A stretch of DNA of 64,000 bases from Kosakonia sacchari SP1. GTDB taxonomy: Bacteria; Pseudomonadota; Gammaproteobacteria; Enterobacterales; Enterobacteriaceae. The stretch lies in assembly GCF_000300455.3 (NCBI RefSeq), contig NZ_CP007215.2:992001-1056000 (forward strand), read 5' to 3'. A program made the position numbers and the translations under genes. Every line of letters starts with the position of its first letter. The stretch's first letter is position 1. A model generated the notes under the pieces. That model saw only the letters and a list, made by a program, of their open reading frames with translations, ran no database searches and had not been told where the DNA came from. This document shows, one piece after another, positions 63,177 to 64,000 of the stretch.

Positions 63177-64000
63177 TCATCGCGTTATATATCCGTAACT
63201 TGCCTGTGCGCGCACAAAATCGATAAACGCCTGTAAAGGCGCAGGAATTAGCCGTCGGGAGTTGTAATAGAGATACGGGCCGTTAAACGACAGCCACCAG
63301 GGTTCCAGCACCGGTATCAGTTCGCCGCGGTCAATCGGCGAGCGCAGCCACTCTTCAAACAGATAAATAATGCCGCTTCCGGCAATAGCGGCTTGCACGG
63401 CCAGATCCATTGCCGCGCCGACGCTAACCACTAAGGTGCCGTTGACCTGAACGCGCAATGTTTCGCCATCGCGCTCGAACTCCCACTCCGGCATCACGCC
63501 GCTGGCGTAGCGGCCGCGAATGCAGTTGTGGGCAATCAGATCGCGTGGATGTTGCGGTATGCCATGTTGTTGCAGGTAATGAGGGGAGGCGGCGGCGACA
63601 AAACGCTGGCGGCGCGGGCCGATGGGCAGCGCGACCATATCCTGCTCCAGACATTCGTCATAGCGGATACCGGCATCACAGCTGTCGCGAAAGACATCCT
63701 GCACGTTACTTTCGGCAACGATTTCCAGCTGGATATCCGGATAGTGCGCCAGAAAGGCGGGAACGATGGCGGGCAGCACCAGCCGGGCGGCGCTGACCGG
63801 CACGTTCAGGCGCAGCGTACCGCTGGGTGTTGAGCGGTAACGGTTAATGGCGTCGAGCGCCGCGTCCACTTCGCTCATCGCTGGTTGCAGCCGCTCCATC
63901 AGCGCTTTACCCGCATCGGTTAGCGCCACGGTGCGGGTGGTGCGGTTAAACAGGCGCACGCCGAGCTGCTGTTCAGCGCGGCGCACCGCATCACTCAGGC
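63177..64000 (-). CDS. LysR-family regulator, cut by the right window edge
   Basis: The visible part covers the end of the helix-turn-helix (LSDAVRRAEQQLGVRLFNRTTRTVALTDAG) and the whole LysR substrate-binding domain with ...GTLRLNVPVSAARLVLPAIVPAFLAHYP. The C-terminus is complete; only the first ~30 residues are missing beyond 64000. Target and ligand are unknown. Confidence 0.9.
   Translation of the reverse strand, partial: LSDAVRRAEQQLGVRLFNRTTRTVALTDAGKALMERLQPAMSEVDAALDAINRYRSTPSGTLRLNVPVSAARLVLPAIVPAFLAHYPDIQLEIVAESNVQDVFRDSCDAGIRYDECLEQDMVALPIGPRRQRFVAAASPHYLQQHGIPQHPRDLIAHNCIRGRYASGVMPEWEFERDGETLRVQVNGTLVVSVGAAMDLAVQAAIAGSGIIYLFEEWLRSPIDRGELIPVLEPWWLSFNGPYLYYNSRRLIPAPLQAFIDFVRAQASYGYITR

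Overview
The window reads as DNA of an enterobacterium of the Klebsiella/Kosakonia/Phytobacter/Enterobacter type. The right-hand ~53 kb carries well-conserved enterobacterial loci in moderately GC-rich DNA: the chb chitobiose operon, a nas nitrate-assimilation cluster, and the complete fhlA-hyp/hyc formate hydrogenlyase region. The exact genus cannot be fixed by eye.

Region 1 (1 to ~11.1 kb) is accessory and plasmid-flavoured. It holds a ResD-type tyrosine recombinase, several small genes of unknown function (one HEPN-like, one DUF3223-like), a RelB/DinJ-type ribbon-helix-helix protein with a long C-terminal extension behind palindromic operators, TraX (F-pilin acetylase family), a coupled 230-aa/58-aa gene pair, two tandem 26-codon hydrophobic peptide genes with their own terminator, an AT-rich Apea-like HEPN gene, and IS3-family elements. 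One IS3 copy has a terminal 40 bp present three times. Region 1 ends in ~1.1 kb of gene-poor DNA.

Region 2 (11.1-17.6 kb) groups redox and efflux genes: an AhpD-like protein, two AraC-type regulators, an ABM-fold monooxygenase, an MFS exporter and two short-chain dehydrogenases. Region 3 (17.6-25 kb) is a sugar-specific porin facing the full chbBCARFG operon (PTS uptake, regulator, 6-phospho-glucosidase, deacetylase). Region 4 (25-34.6 kb) holds stress and envelope genes: a PfpI-like protein, a DUF1471 protein, DoxX, a CusRS/HprRS-like two-component system with a matching box, YceI, an ECF sigma/anti-sigma/TPR operon, a phospholipase D-like protein, and a divergent quinone-reductase/TetR pair around a 19-bp-arm palindrome.

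Region 5 (35-46.5 kb) is nasR-nasFEDBA. It has sigma-54 promoters at both nasR and nasF and a NasR-type antitermination leader. Nitrate is imported by NasFED and reduced to nitrite by NasA, which is fused to its own CysJ-like flavoprotein. NasB, fused to a NirD-like domain, then reduces nitrite to ammonium. Region 6 (46.5-48.4 kb) has a secreted protein/lipoprotein pair and ygbA behind an NsrR operator. Region 7 (48.4-62.2 kb) is fhlA, hypABCDE and hycABCDEFGHI. Divergent sigma-54 promoters, an IHF site and FhlA-like activator sites lie between hypA and hycA. FhlA senses formate, Hyp proteins build the NiFe centre, Hyc proteins form hydrogenase 3, and HycI matures HycE. The window closes with a GAF-GGDEF protein and a LysR regulator cut by the right edge. 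No rRNA, tRNA or CRISPR array was recognised.
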